Shown one piece after another: positions 24,451-32,646 of a DNA stretch of 39,254 bases. The position numbers and the translations under genes are program-made. Source of the stretch: Candidatus Zixiibacteriota bacterium (GTDB lineage Bacteria; Zixibacteria; MSB-5A5; GN15; FEB-12); contig JAQUSF010000021.1 in the NCBI GenBank assembly GCA_028715215.1, positions 1-39,254 of the forward strand. Direction: 5' to 3'. Numbering within the stretch: the first letter of the stretch is position 1; every line of letters starts with the position of its first letter. The notes under the pieces were generated by a model. The model worked only from the letters and a program-made list of their open reading frames with translations, was not told the DNA's origin and made no database searches.

Positions 24451-25518
24451 ATGAAAAAATTCAAGTATTATATCGCATTCGGGTTTCTTTTACTATTACT
24501 TGTAATAATCTTTAAAGATAATAAAGCCGAACAACCTGATATTAACTCTGAAAATAAGGTTGCTCAAAACCTGCAAGACGCTGATTCTTTCATCAAGTAT
24601 GAAATCAAAGAAGTAATCGAAATAGGACCGTTAAACAGAGCCACCTATGACCCCATCAAATGGTCGGCAAATGACAGCCTGGTATCGTATTTTGCCAACG
24701 GTTATCTGATGTTGACAGACACGTTGGGGAATAAGAGGGAGGTGGCAAAACTTGATATGGATCCTCATTGTGTGGAATGGTTGTCGTGGAAGGAAATTGT
24801 TGTTTCTTTGAAAAGAATTGAAAAGATGCTGACAAAGAAAAAACTTATCCGTTTCAATATCGATACTGGTGAACAAGAAATCATTGACGAATGCCAATGG
24901 CGAGTAGGTCATCCGACAAGCCTCGAAGATCCAAGTTACCAAGGTCCTTATTTGACTCTGGAAGGAAATGCCTATTATATTACCGACAAAGGGAACGGTA
25001 AGGTAACGCATTTAATTCCCAGCAGTTATAAAAACATATCTTCAGAGATTGATAATCACTTTTACCGTTATAACCCGAACGGTCTTTATATTGTAAGGTT
25101 AGATTTAAAAGATTCCATATCCGCCTTTGCCAAAACGAACACCGATACAATTAAAAGATTTGATAGAGCTTACATATTCAATAACAAACTAATAACCAGG
25201 TTATCAGATTCGACAATAATAGATCTGAGCCCTTTTATCGGAGAATATCCTAAAGGAACTTTAGGGTGTGGTTTAGGACGAGAGGCATTAAATCCCAATA
25301 TCCCCGAAGCATTATTTATGTTATCATGTGACAACGGGGTTGATTATATTGTCAACAGGATTGGCATATTCAATTATTATGGCAACCAATTCACGATTCT
25401 TGATACGCTTATAGGAATAGAAAACTGCCAGTCACCGAAATACGATCATGCCGGGAAAAACATCGCCTTTTTCGCCAATGGTAACATATATATCATTAAG
25501 AGGGGGGTAGTACAATGA
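24451..25518 (+). CDS. Membrane-anchored beta-propeller-like protein, AT-rich
   Basis: The 355-residue product has one N-terminal hydrophobic helix (about 4-22) and an exported domain with repeated strand-turn patterns (YDPIKWSANDSLVSYF, SPKYDHAGKNIAFFANGNIYI) like TolB or WD-style propellers; the match is weak. GGAAGG ten bases before ATG 24451 selects this start over 24403. Its last codons overlap the amidase start (ATGA), so the two are translationally coupled. Base composition is much more AT-rich than in the genes left of 23.7 kb or right of 27.4 kb, suggesting transfer or a different history. Function unknown. Confidence 0.55.
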   Translation: MKKFKYYIAFGFLLLLLVIIFKDNKAEQPDINSENKVAQNLQDADSFIKYEIKEVIEIGPLNRATYDPIKWSANDSLVSYFANGYLMLTDTLGNKREVAKLDMDPHCVEWLSWKEIVVSLKRIEKMLTKKKLIRFNIDTGEQEIIDECQWRVGHPTSLEDPSYQGPYLTLEGNAYYITDKGNGKVTHLIPSSYKNISSEIDNHFYRYNPNGLYIVRLDLKDSISAFAKTNTDTIKRFDRAYIFNNKLITRLSDSTIIDLSPFIGEYPKGTLGCGLGREALNPNIPEALFMLSCDNGVDYIVNRIGIFNYYGNQFTILDTLIGIENCQSPKYDHAGKNIAFFANGNIYIIKRGVVQ

Positions 25519-27071
25519 AACGTTATCTATGCATATTTATAGTATTGATGATTACCGGAAGTACTTATGCTCAGGTAGATTTATGTATTGACGCTGGTCA
25601 TGGAGGTATTGATCCCGGTGCAAAAGTATGTACACATTTTGACAGTAGCTACTGGGAAAAAGATTTAAATCTCGAAGTTACGTTATTACTAAAGGATTCA
25701 ATACCACCAACCACATCAGTTTATTTTACAAGACTAATAGATACTTTCTTGTATTTGGACCGCCGTGCCTGGTTAGCTGATTCAGTCGAAGCTGGAGCAT
25801 TTATATCCATACATTTCAATTCTGTTCCGAATCCTGAATCTCAATACATATTGACAATCTATAGTAATTCTGATACGGTATGGGACGGAGGTATGTATGA
25901 AGGCCAAAGCCGAAGTACCGATAGCTTACTCGCGGCAAAAATAGGATTTCGTATTCATGATCATCTTGGTGGCCAATATAAATTAAATGAATTCAACCCG
26001 TGGGATGTAGATGAAACTATACTAAGATTGTCAAAAATGACATCTACTTTACTTGAACCATTATTTATAAGCGATTCTTCCGCAGCCGACAGTTTGTATG
26101 AAAATAAAGGTAAAATAAGGAATAAAATCGTAAGTGCTATTTACCAGGGTTGGAAGAGTTGGACAACGGGACAGGGAATAGCGTTGGTTGACTATGAATA
26201 TTCAGGTAAAGGACCACATGATTATATTGGTGAAGTAGAGATAGCAATAGGTGGTTGGGATTATCCTGATACTTTTAGTGTACCATATCAAGGTTGCTGG
26301 CAGGAAAATGAATTTATTGAATTAAATGCAATAGAATTTATAAAGAGCGATGGTGGCATTGAATGGCCCTATAACTTTCATCATTGGGAATGGCGGGATT
26401 GGAATCCGGATACAGTGATAGCAACGTCTATGTCACAAGACTACAGTTTTTTTGTCATTCCTTCTTATACTGACAGTACTCATTATTGGGTAGCTTATTT
26501 TACTGGTGGCCCGTTCGATGTATCATTGATACTCCCACCTTCTACAGTCACTGAATTTAGACCTAATGACACAGTAGAATTAATTTGGAATGCACCTGGA
26601 GGTGCCAGACATACATGTTCACTTTATGTCTCTTATTCAATTAATAATGGCCAATCATGGAATCAAATTATAGGACCGATACCCTATGATTTTAGCCCCC
26701 TAAAGAAGAAGAACGGTTTAGATATTATGACATCAGTTTATAACTGGGTCACACCAAATATTACAGCCGAAAATTGCTATTTAAGGTTTATTGCTTATGA
26801 CGCGGCTGATAATAAAGACACTCTAATATCGCACAAATTCAGTTTGAACTGCTGTATCGGCTTACGCGGGAATGCTGATTGTTCCGATGATGAAGAACCG
26901 GATATTTCCGATGTTAACAGGATAACAGATTTCTTATATCTTTCACATGACCCACTTTGTTGTTTTGAAGAAGCTGATACATATCCCGATGGTATGATTG
27001 ATATTTCTGATATCTCAAGACTGATAGATTATCTTTATCTAACCCATAAACCCCTGCCCAATTGCCCGTAA
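25515..27071 (+). CDS. Secreted N-acetylmuramoyl-L-alanine amidase with dockerin-like tail
   Basis: After a signal peptide (about 1-20), residues 21-215 form an Amidase_3 domain with the zinc ligands His29 (DAGHGG), Glu48 (YWEKDL) and His100 (SIHFN) and the catalytic Glu181 (LLEPLFI). It cleaves the amide between muramic acid and the stem peptide. Residues about 220-445 look like two beta-sandwich modules. Residues about 447-518 are a double dockerin-like module (GNADCSDDEEPDISDVNR and DGMIDISDISRLIDYLY). The same tail occurs on two other secreted proteins here, so the amidase may be docked to a surface complex. The gene is AT-rich and overlaps the previous gene by four bases. Confidence 0.85.
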   Translation: MKRYLCIFIVLMITGSTYAQVDLCIDAGHGGIDPGAKVCTHFDSSYWEKDLNLEVTLLLKDSIPPTTSVYFTRLIDTFLYLDRRAWLADSVEAGAFISIHFNSVPNPESQYILTIYSNSDTVWDGGMYEGQSRSTDSLLAAKIGFRIHDHLGGQYKLNEFNPWDVDETILRLSKMTSTLLEPLFISDSSAADSLYENKGKIRNKIVSAIYQGWKSWTTGQGIALVDYEYSGKGPHDYIGEVEIAIGGWDYPDTFSVPYQGCWQENEFIELNAIEFIKSDGGIEWPYNFHHWEWRDWNPDTVIATSMSQDYSFFVIPSYTDSTHYWVAYFTGGPFDVSLILPPSTVTEFRPNDTVELIWNAPGGARHTCSLYVSYSINNGQSWNQIIGPIPYDFSPLKKKNGLDIMTSVYNWVTPNITAENCYLRFIAYDAADNKDTLISHKFSLNCCIGLRGNADCSDDEEPDISDVNRITDFLYLSHDPLCCFEEADTYPDGMIDISDISRLIDYLYLTHKPLPNCP

Positions 27072-27088
27072 GTTATTTAAAGGAAGCC

Positions 27089-27154
27089 GTAGGTCAAGCC
27101 TACTTGGGTGTAAACTATCTTATGATACTTTACACCCAAGTAGGCTTGACCTAC
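27089..27154. repeat. Palindromic element with perfect 26-bp arms
   Basis: The left arm (27089-27114, starting GTAGGTCAAGCC) and right arm (27129-27154, ending GGCTTGACCTAC) are exact inverted copies around a 14-base loop. It lies just after the amidase stop and may end transcription in both directions. A shorter relative lies at 27389-27415. Confidence 0.85.
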
Positions 27155-27213
27155 CGGAACTGTCGAAAGTCTTCGACATTTCGACCTACTATAACTGATG
27201 GCGCACAAAAGAT

Positions 27214-27236
27214 GTCGAAAGCACAAGGCTTTCGAC
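27214..27236. repeat. GTCGAAAGC palindrome
   Basis: GTCGAAAGC (27214-27222) and GCTTTCGAC (27228-27236) form a 9-bp stem with a 5-base loop. Further GTCGAAAG and TTCGAC copies lie at 27164-27184, so this is part of a repeat family. Confidence 0.65.
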
Positions 27237-27293
27237 CTGATTTGGGTTTGACACATGTGGACATGTGCCGTTTACACATTCTCTCTTGCCAAT

Positions 27294-27358
27294 GTCATTC
27301 CCAACTTGATTGGGAATCCAGGGGAAATAGCTTGGGTCCCCACTTCCGTGGGGATGAC
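27294..27358. repeat. Composite inverted-repeat element resembling a small MITE
   Basis: GTCATTCCC-N8-GGGAAT at the left and TCCCC-N8-GGGGATGAC at the right are themselves inverted relatives, giving about 65 bases with terminal GTCATYCCC. The left half has the ATTCCC-N8-GGGAAT layout known from dispersed repeats such as neisserial dRS3. No open frame lies inside. Confidence 0.65.
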
Positions 27359-27388
27359 GATAGGAAACGTAGGTTACATTCAGAAAAC

Positions 27389-27415
27389 AGGTCAAGCCTA
27401 CTCGGGGCTTGACCT
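27389..27415. repeat. GGTCAAGCC palindrome at the end of the Mla operon
   Basis: AGGTCAAGCC (27389-27398) and GGCTTGACCT (27406-27415) pair with a 7-base loop and share sequence with the arms at 27089-27154. It touches the stop codon of the MCE gene and could act as its terminator. Confidence 0.65.
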
Positions 27416-27419
27416 ACAA

Positions 27420-28355
27420 CTAAAACACGCTGAACTTGAAATACTTGCGTGGATTTTTTTCGATGTCCGTTATCAGATTGTTCACCCGCACCATCAGGTT
27501 GGTCACCTCGACATAAAGCGCGGTATCATTGACCAGCATGCCCATACTTCCCTCGGCATGATTAATCTTGCTCATGATAGTATCCAGCCGGGCGGTTGAA
27601 AGGGCGAGGTTGTCATATAACTGCGGGTCGGTGATAATCTTTCCCAAGGTGCCTTTATTTTCATTGACCTGTTCGGCTAAATCGGCAATTGAGTTAGACA
27701 TCCTCTCAATCGAACCAATCAGGCGCTCCTGATTATTCTGTAAATCCTTCACCAGCAAACCCAGATTGGCAGAAAGAGCCGTTAGTTTTATATACAGCTC
27801 ATCATTGGTGGCAATCTGCCCCAGCGTACCCTCGCCACGGTTCATGCGACCCAGGAGAGTATCGATATTGGCGACCAGATCACCGGCTTTATGCAAGGCT
27901 TCTTCACCCGCCTGGAACATCGACGATGCATCCCCCGGGTCATGCGTCGGCAAAACATCCCATTCCTTTATCGGGGGTCCGCCCACCGGTCCCGGCATGA
28001 TTTCAATGTACTTATCCCCGATCAGGCCGATTGTCCCCAGCTGAACTTTGGTGCCCACAGTCAGGACATGCCAGACGGACCAGCGGACTTTACAAACCAC
28101 CTTTATCTGGCGCAGGGAATCGAGATTGACAAATTCTACCGATTTGACATTGCCGACCTCAACTCCGGCCAGCCATACCGGTGAGCCGGTCAGCAGGCCG
28201 TTGATGTTTTTGAAATAGCAGACGAATTTGCCTTTGGATTGAAAAATCGAGGTCCCGCCGCCCATGAGCGAAGCCCAGAATAGCAGGATAATGACAATCG
28301 TGAGAAGAATTCCAACTCTTAAATTTCCCCACCTGACACCTATTGTATTTTTCAT
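27420..28355 (-). CDS. MCE-domain (MlaD-like) lipid-binding protein
   Basis: The 311-residue protein has one N-terminal membrane helix (about 13-32) and an MCE domain (about 40-115, with GLLTGSPVWLAGVEVGNVKSVEF). The long helical tail carries three spaced copies of a motif like GTLGQIATNDELY, GTLGKIITDPQLY and GSMGMLVNDTALY (about 175-290). MlaD-type proteins sit in the periplasm on the Mla permease and pass phospholipids between the membranes. AAGGG precedes the ATG. It is the last gene of permease-ATPase-MCE, the standard order. No mlaB or mlaC gene follows. Confidence 0.87.
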   Translation of the reverse strand: MKNTIGVRWGNLRVGILLTIVIILLFWASLMGGGTSIFQSKGKFVCYFKNINGLLTGSPVWLAGVEVGNVKSVEFVNLDSLRQIKVVCKVRWSVWHVLTVGTKVQLGTIGLIGDKYIEIMPGPVGGPPIKEWDVLPTHDPGDASSMFQAGEEALHKAGDLVANIDTLLGRMNRGEGTLGQIATNDELYIKLTALSANLGLLVKDLQNNQERLIGSIERMSNSIADLAEQVNENKGTLGKIITDPQLYDNLALSTARLDTIMSKINHAEGSMGMLVNDTALYVEVTNLMVRVNNLITDIEKNPRKYFKFSVF

Positions 28356-28384
28356 AAAGTACCCTTAAAAGTCAAAATAATATA

Positions 28385-29164
28385 TTAAACGCCATTCATA
28401 AATCTTTTTTCTGCGACTAAATCCATCGACGCCCGGAACGGGCCCAAAAAAGCCCTGACCCTTTCATCGCGGCACTCCCGAAGACCTACAAAATCGCCGT
28501 CATAAGCTATTTCGCCTTCGTGTATGACAATAAAACGGTCGGCGATACTCAAGGCATCGGCAATCTGGTGCGTAACGACAATCGTGGAAATCGACCGCTC
28601 CCGGGTGAGTTTGTTGATAAGAGCCAGGACATTTTCCGTCGACTGGGGGTCGAGACCGGTAGTTGGTTCATCGTAGAGCATAATCCGGGGATTGGTGGAC
28701 AGAAGCGCCCGGCCGATAGCCACCCGGCGCTGCATCCCGCCGGATAGTAACTCCGGCAACTTGTCAATGATTTCATCCGCATCCAGACCGACAAAACCGA
28801 GCATTTCCACGACTTTCTTTTCAATCTCTTTCCAGGACATCTTGGTATGTTCAATCAGGTAGTAACCGACATTCTCGCCCACTGTCCGCGAATCAAAAAG
28901 AGCCCCGTCCTGAAAAACCATCCCGATACTTTTACGTAATTCCCTTTTTTCTTTTTCCGACATGACGCTTATATTCTGGCTGTCTATTAAAACTTCGCCC
29001 CGTTGCGGGCACTCCAGACCCAGAACAAGTCTTAAAATGGTCGACTTCCCGGAACCGGACGGACCCATAATGACCACCGATTCCGTCTGGTCAATCCTGA
29101 AGGAGATATTTTTTAAAACCAGCTTGTCTTCGTAGCCGAAATCAACATTACGCAGTTCAATCAT
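28385..29164 (-). CDS. MlaF-like ABC transporter ATPase
   Basis: The 259-residue ATPase has Walker A GPSGSGKST (about 34-42), Q-loop VFQDGALFD, signature LSGGMQRR (about 143-150), Walker B IMLYDEPTTGLDP and the switch His in VVTHQ. Its sequence style is that of lipid-transport (Mla/Ttg2A) ATPases. It drives the permease encoded just upstream; its ATG overlaps that stop codon, so translation is coupled. It ends 29 bases before the MCE gene start. Confidence 0.9.
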   Translation of the reverse strand: MIELRNVDFGYEDKLVLKNISFRIDQTESVVIMGPSGSGKSTILRLVLGLECPQRGEVLIDSQNISVMSEKEKRELRKSIGMVFQDGALFDSRTVGENVGYYLIEHTKMSWKEIEKKVVEMLGFVGLDADEIIDKLPELLSGGMQRRVAIGRALLSTNPRIMLYDEPTTGLDPQSTENVLALINKLTRERSISTIVVTHQIADALSIADRFIVIHEGEIAYDGDFVGLRECRDERVRAFLGPFRASMDLVAEKRFMNGV

Positions 29165-29943
29165 AAATAACCCTTGAGTATCGGGAAAAAGAATTTGGTA
29201 AAGATAAAATTGGCAATAAGGATGGTTATCGAGGACATCACTACCGAATCAGTGGTAGCCTGCCCGACCCCTTTGGTACCGCCTTCAGAAGTAAATCCCT
29301 TATAGCATGATATAAAAGCAATGACAAAAGAAAATATCACCGGTTTAACCAGGCCAACAAAGATATTGCCAAAAATGAGTCTCTCCCTTATCGCCGCCCA
29401 GTAAAGAGTGGAGGAAATATGCGCATGGAAAAGGGCAATCAGCCAGGCACCGAAAATAGCGACCGCATCACATACTATAGTCATAGTGGGAACCATAATA
29501 ATCAGGGTTATGAGACGGGGAACTGCAATTTTACGAATCGGGTCGATCCCGAACGAACGCATGGCATCAAGCTGATTGGAAACTTTCATGGAACCGATTT
29601 CGGCGGTAATTCCCGAAGCAACCCGGGCAGCCATCATAAGGCCGGTTAAAGTAGGTCCCAGTTCACGCACAATTGCCAAAGACATGATCCGACCCAGGTA
29701 ATCCTTGGCACCGAAATCCGCCAGTTCATTGGCGAAGGCAATAGCAAACCCCTGTCCCGAAAAGAGACCCGTTAAGACAACCAGAAACAAGGAACCGATA
29801 CCAATCAGGTACATTTGTTCCATAGTCTCGGCTATGTAGATAGGGCGGCCAAATAATGAAGCAACCATGCGCAAAGAAAAGAAAAACAGCCGCTGGCTTT
29901 CATAAGCAAAATGCTTCAGCCAATTGTTGACCTTGTTAAAAAT
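29161..29943 (-). CDS. MlaE-like lipid transport permease, apparent AUU start
   Basis: The product is an MlaE permease with five or so hydrophobic helices and the family stretches IVRELGPTLTGLMMAARVAS and EIGSMKVSNQLDAMRSFGID. The first in-frame ATG is 29874, but MlaE proteins have about 20 more residues before that point, and the frame continues upstream as FNKVNNWLKHFAYESQRLFF, of family type. The only well-placed initiation site is ATT at 29943, nine bases after GAAGGG; a stop codon lies just before. A TTG at 29880 lacks a ribosome site. With the ATT start the protein has 260 residues. First gene of the Mla operon. Confidence 0.83.
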   Translation of the reverse strand: MFNKVNNWLKHFAYESQRLFFFSLRMVASLFGRPIYIAETMEQMYLIGIGSLFLVVLTGLFSGQGFAIAFANELADFGAKDYLGRIMSLAIVRELGPTLTGLMMAARVASGITAEIGSMKVSNQLDAMRSFGIDPIRKIAVPRLITLIIMVPTMTIVCDAVAIFGAWLIALFHAHISSTLYWAAIRERLIFGNIFVGLVKPVIFSFVIAFISCYKGFTSEGGTKGVGQATTDSVVMSSITILIANFIFTKFFFPILKGYL

Positions 29944-29970
29944 ACTCTTCTACCCTTCTTTTTCCCTGCA

Positions 29971-29998
29971 ATTTTAGGTCAATTTTTCCATATGTCAA
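29971..29998 (-). promoter_or_regulatory. Sigma-70 promoter of the Mla operon
   Basis: The minus strand has TTGACA (29998-29993), 16 bases and TAAAAT (29976-29971). The start near 29964 leaves a short leader with GAAGGG at 29958-29953, which supports initiation at 29943. Confidence 0.7.
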
Positions 29999-30011
29999 GG
30001 TTAAATAACCT

Positions 30012-30039
30012 TTTACAGGACTGCGGGTTTACTTATATT
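30012..30039 (+). promoter_or_regulatory. Candidate promoter of the PP-loop gene
   Basis: TTTACA (30012-30017), 16 bases and TATATT (30034-30039), divergent from the Mla promoter. Confidence 0.4.
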
Positions 30040-30101
30040 ATACTGTCCAACCGGGAAATGTTTCGGGACGTATTTAATTGACGGAGTTAGTGTTAAAAAA
30101 A

Positions 30102-31133
30102 ATGAATAAAAATAACCAGCCAAAATACCGGGCTCATGCAATCGCCCTCTACTCTGGCGGTCTGGACTCAATCCTGGCGATACTTCTGATGCTCCGGCAA
30201 AATATTAAAGTAACCGCCCTTTATTTTGTCCACTATTTCGGAAAGGTTGCCGACCCGAAAAACCCTGATAAAAGTACTCCTTATAATATAGCACAGAAAT
30301 TCGGTTTTAAACTCGAAGTTGTCCACCTGGGCCAGAAATTCATCGATATCGTTCTCGAACCCCAATACGGCCGGGGAGCGCATATGAATCCCTGTGTGGA
30401 TTGTAAAATTATGATGCTTCGTGAAGCCAAAACCTACATGGAAGAAATCGGGGCTGATTTCGTTATTACCGGTGAGGTGATTGGACAACGACCATTTTCA
30501 CAGTTAAAAAACCAGATGAACCTGGTTTTAAGAAAGTCCGGGCTGAACGATAAGCTCCTTCGCCCCCTGTGCGCCAAACACCTTCCACCAACCGAACCGG
30601 AACTTAACGGCCTCGTTGACCGGGAGCAACTTCTGGATATAAAAGGGCGCGGGCGCAAACAGCAGATAAGACTGGCCGGAGAATTCGGTTTAACGGATTT
30701 TCCCACCCCGGCGGGTGGATGTCTATTGACTGATAAAGGCTTTTCCAACCGTCTGAAGGACTTAATCGAATATCACCGGAATTTTACCCCCAATGATATT
30801 GAACTATTGAAAATCGGCCGGCATTTCAGAATCGATAACCAGACCAGGATTATTGTCGGCCGCAATGAAAAAGAAAACCTGATCCTGCAAAAGCTGGCTC
30901 AACCGCATCATTTCCTGTGTGACGCCCCGGATATCGCCTCCCCCCTGTCGGTTTTGATAGGACCCGCCTCAGAAACAAATTTTAATACCGTTGCCGGATT
31001 GACCATCCGTTATTCGTCAGCCAGAAATAAAGCGGCAATTAAAGTCGTTATCTCACTCAACGGGAATCTTGTTCGCGAACTGACGGTTGCCCCGGCTTCC
31101 AGTTTCGACTATAACCTCAAAGCCATTATATAA
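30102..31133 (+). CDS. PP-loop ATPase of the ThiI/MnmA type with C-terminal DUF814-like domain
   Basis: The N-terminal half has the PP-loop signature YSGGLDSILA (adenylating ATPase) and the conserved NPCVDCK and TGEVIGQRPFSQ stretches seen in tRNA-thiolating enzymes; the two Cys of CVDC may bind a metal or carry sulfur. PAGGCLLTD and FSNRLKDL follow. The last 100 residues look like an NFACT-R/DUF814 domain (LKIGRHFRIDN...IIVGRNEKEN), often linked to tRNA binding. It probably thiolates a tRNA uridine; the position is unknown. Starts at TTG 30078, GTG 30090 or ATG 30102 are possible; ACGGAG at 30081-30086 is too close for GTG and somewhat far for ATG. Confidence 0.75.
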   Translation: MNKNNQPKYRAHAIALYSGGLDSILAILLMLRQNIKVTALYFVHYFGKVADPKNPDKSTPYNIAQKFGFKLEVVHLGQKFIDIVLEPQYGRGAHMNPCVDCKIMMLREAKTYMEEIGADFVITGEVIGQRPFSQLKNQMNLVLRKSGLNDKLLRPLCAKHLPPTEPELNGLVDREQLLDIKGRGRKQQIRLAGEFGLTDFPTPAGGCLLTDKGFSNRLKDLIEYHRNFTPNDIELLKIGRHFRIDNQTRIIVGRNEKENLILQKLAQPHHFLCDAPDIASPLSVLIGPASETNFNTVAGLTIRYSSARNKAAIKVVISLNGNLVRELTVAPASSFDYNLKAII

Positions 31134-31142
31134 TATCAAATA

Positions 31143-31170
31143 AAAAGCCCTTTCCACAAGGGAAAGGGCT
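31143..31170 (-). terminator. Terminator of the cohesin-like gene
   Basis: AGCCCTTTCC (31146-31155) and GGAAAGGGCT (31161-31170) form a 10-bp stem. On the minus strand it is followed by a T run, 34 bases after the stop of the gene at 31204. It may also slow the convergent transcript. Confidence 0.8.
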
Positions 31171-31203
31171 GATTTCGGTTTCGGTTTAATATTACCGATC
31201 ATG

Positions 31204-32022
31204 TTACTTCAGAAGAATCATCTTCTTTGTTTCCGTGAAATTATCGGTATCCAGTTTGTAAAAATACACCCCGGAGGACTTGCTGGCGGCATTCCAGCTG
31301 ATTTCAACCTTACCCGGTTCAGCGAAACCACTGAACTGGTCTACGGTCTGTCCGAGGACATTGAAAATTGTCAGGGTGTAATTGGTTGCAACCGGAACCA
31401 TGAAGGAAACATTCGTAACCGGGTTAAACGGATTGGGGTAATTCTGAAGCAGCTCAAAGCGGTCCGGAAGACCAGCATTGTTCACCCCCGACAGGGACAG
31501 AGAAACGGTTTCAAATTTAGGATTTTCGACGATCTGCCCGGAAGGAGAGGTTCCGTTCAGGTCCTGATATACAAAGATCATGGCATGACGGGGCTTGGCG
31601 GTTTCCGTTGCTTCAATAGTGATTTGATTGACTGATGGGTTATTCACCTCGAAGATTAAATTGGCCACCACGCCGGAACCACTGCCAAGCGGCTCGACCC
31701 TGGCTGCGGACAACTGGTTAATTAAACCGATGATTACGGTGTTCTGGTCGTTGTTGATGTCAGCGATTTTGAAATCGAAATAGGAAACCCGGGTATTCTC
31801 GAAGTCGACTTTCTTAAGGGTAACCCCATCGGAATACTTCAAAGGAATATCCATGGCTATCAGACCGTCAAGGTTGCCGACTTCAATCGGAACAGTAACG
31901 GTATTGGCTTCGCTACTTAAGGCGTTTCCTGCCGCCACTTTAGTAGCTGGGGCTGCGTAAATTACGGACGCCATCAACAGAACGACAGCCACCACTGATA
32001 AAATTTGATAACGCTTTAACAA
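31204..32022 (-). CDS. Secreted cohesin-like protein with T9SS type A sorting domain
   Basis: The 272-residue protein has a signal peptide (about 1-23, ending near IYAA). Residues about 30-180 form a cohesin-like beta sandwich (VTVPIEVGNLDGLIAMDIPL, LIFEVNNPSVNQITI), like the cohesin-type module in the C25 peptidase. The last 80 residues are a classic C-terminal sorting domain: LLQNYPNPFNP, then SGVYFYKLDTDNF and KKMILLK. Such domains send proteins through the type IX system and can lead to surface attachment. A surface receptor for dockerin-like proteins is plausible but unproven. The start is a TTG. A strong promoter and a leader of about 145 bases precede it. Confidence 0.75.
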   Translation of the reverse strand: MLKRYQILSVVAVVLLMASVIYAAPATKVAAGNALSSEANTVTVPIEVGNLDGLIAMDIPLKYSDGVTLKKVDFENTRVSYFDFKIADINNDQNTVIIGLINQLSAARVEPLGSGSGVVANLIFEVNNPSVNQITIEATETAKPRHAMIFVYQDLNGTSPSGQIVENPKFETVSLSLSGVNNAGLPDRFELLQNYPNPFNPVTNVSFMVPVATNYTLTIFNVLGQTVDQFSGFAEPGKVEISWNAASKSSGVYFYKLDTDNFTETKKMILLK

Positions 32023-32067
32023 ATTCCACCCCCAAAATTAAGGGTTGTTAACATTTTAGCTGCTATG

Positions 32068-32156
32068 TCACCTCTTGTAACATCCAGCCGCTTTACTCAC
32101 GCAATACACTTGTTGCGGTTTAGTTTGTTAATGGCAATCGGGATAAATGTGAGGTG
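32068..32156 (-). other. Structured 5' leader of the cohesin-like gene
   Basis: The leader RNA (about 32168 to 32023) can fold with a closing stem TCACCTC (32156-32150) with GAGGTGA (32074-32068) and an inner stem CGCAA/TTGCG (within about 32099-32117). The arms are perfect. No known riboswitch consensus is recognised. It may control translation or mRNA life. Confidence 0.45.
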
Positions 32157-32174
32157 ATGTGGCTTCCTGATTAC

Positions 32175-32203
32175 AATATAATTCGCCCAACCTGCTCTGT
32201 CAA
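32175..32203 (-). promoter_or_regulatory. Strong sigma-70 promoter of the cohesin-like gene
   Basis: The minus strand shows a perfect TTGACA (32203-32198), a 17-base spacer and TATATT (32180-32175). It is one of the best promoters in the window, implying high expression. Confidence 0.75.
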
Positions 32204-32407
32204 GAGCATTCTGCCTGACTGCTCAGACTCGCACTTTATATATATACTTTACCGGTGTTTACTTCCGGGATTTCCAACTCATCCTAATTATATTACAACC
32301 TTTTGACGATTTAGTTCCCGTTTAAGCTTAAAAAAATTATTAAAATTTTTTTACCCCCCATTTTCCACAGCGCATAAAATGCGACTTTTAACCTTACCTT
32401 TTTACTG

Positions 32408-32441
32408 TGTGACTTTTTCAGGTATCTCTGAACAAGTCACA
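32408..32441. repeat. Two-part inverted repeat after the GGDEF gene
   Basis: TGTGACTT (32408-32415) pairs with AAGTCACA (32434-32441), with an inner TTCAG/CTGAA pairing. No T run follows on either side. It may be an operator or an RNA end structure. The rest of 32204-32646 shows no gene. Confidence 0.4.
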
Positions 32442-32646
32442 TCCGGATGCCGTGAAATAGCCAAAAAAGCTTATTTCTCCTGATGTTTTTACGTCATTTT
32501 AGGGGCGCTCGTAATAGGTTGGTTCAATCGGACTATCCCTATCATATCTTTAAAAATGCCTTTAGGACGATCATCGTTTTCAGACTACGCGTATGGGTGA
32601 AGAATTTTTTACGGTTGATTATTTTCCGAAGTGGTATAATGAAACA

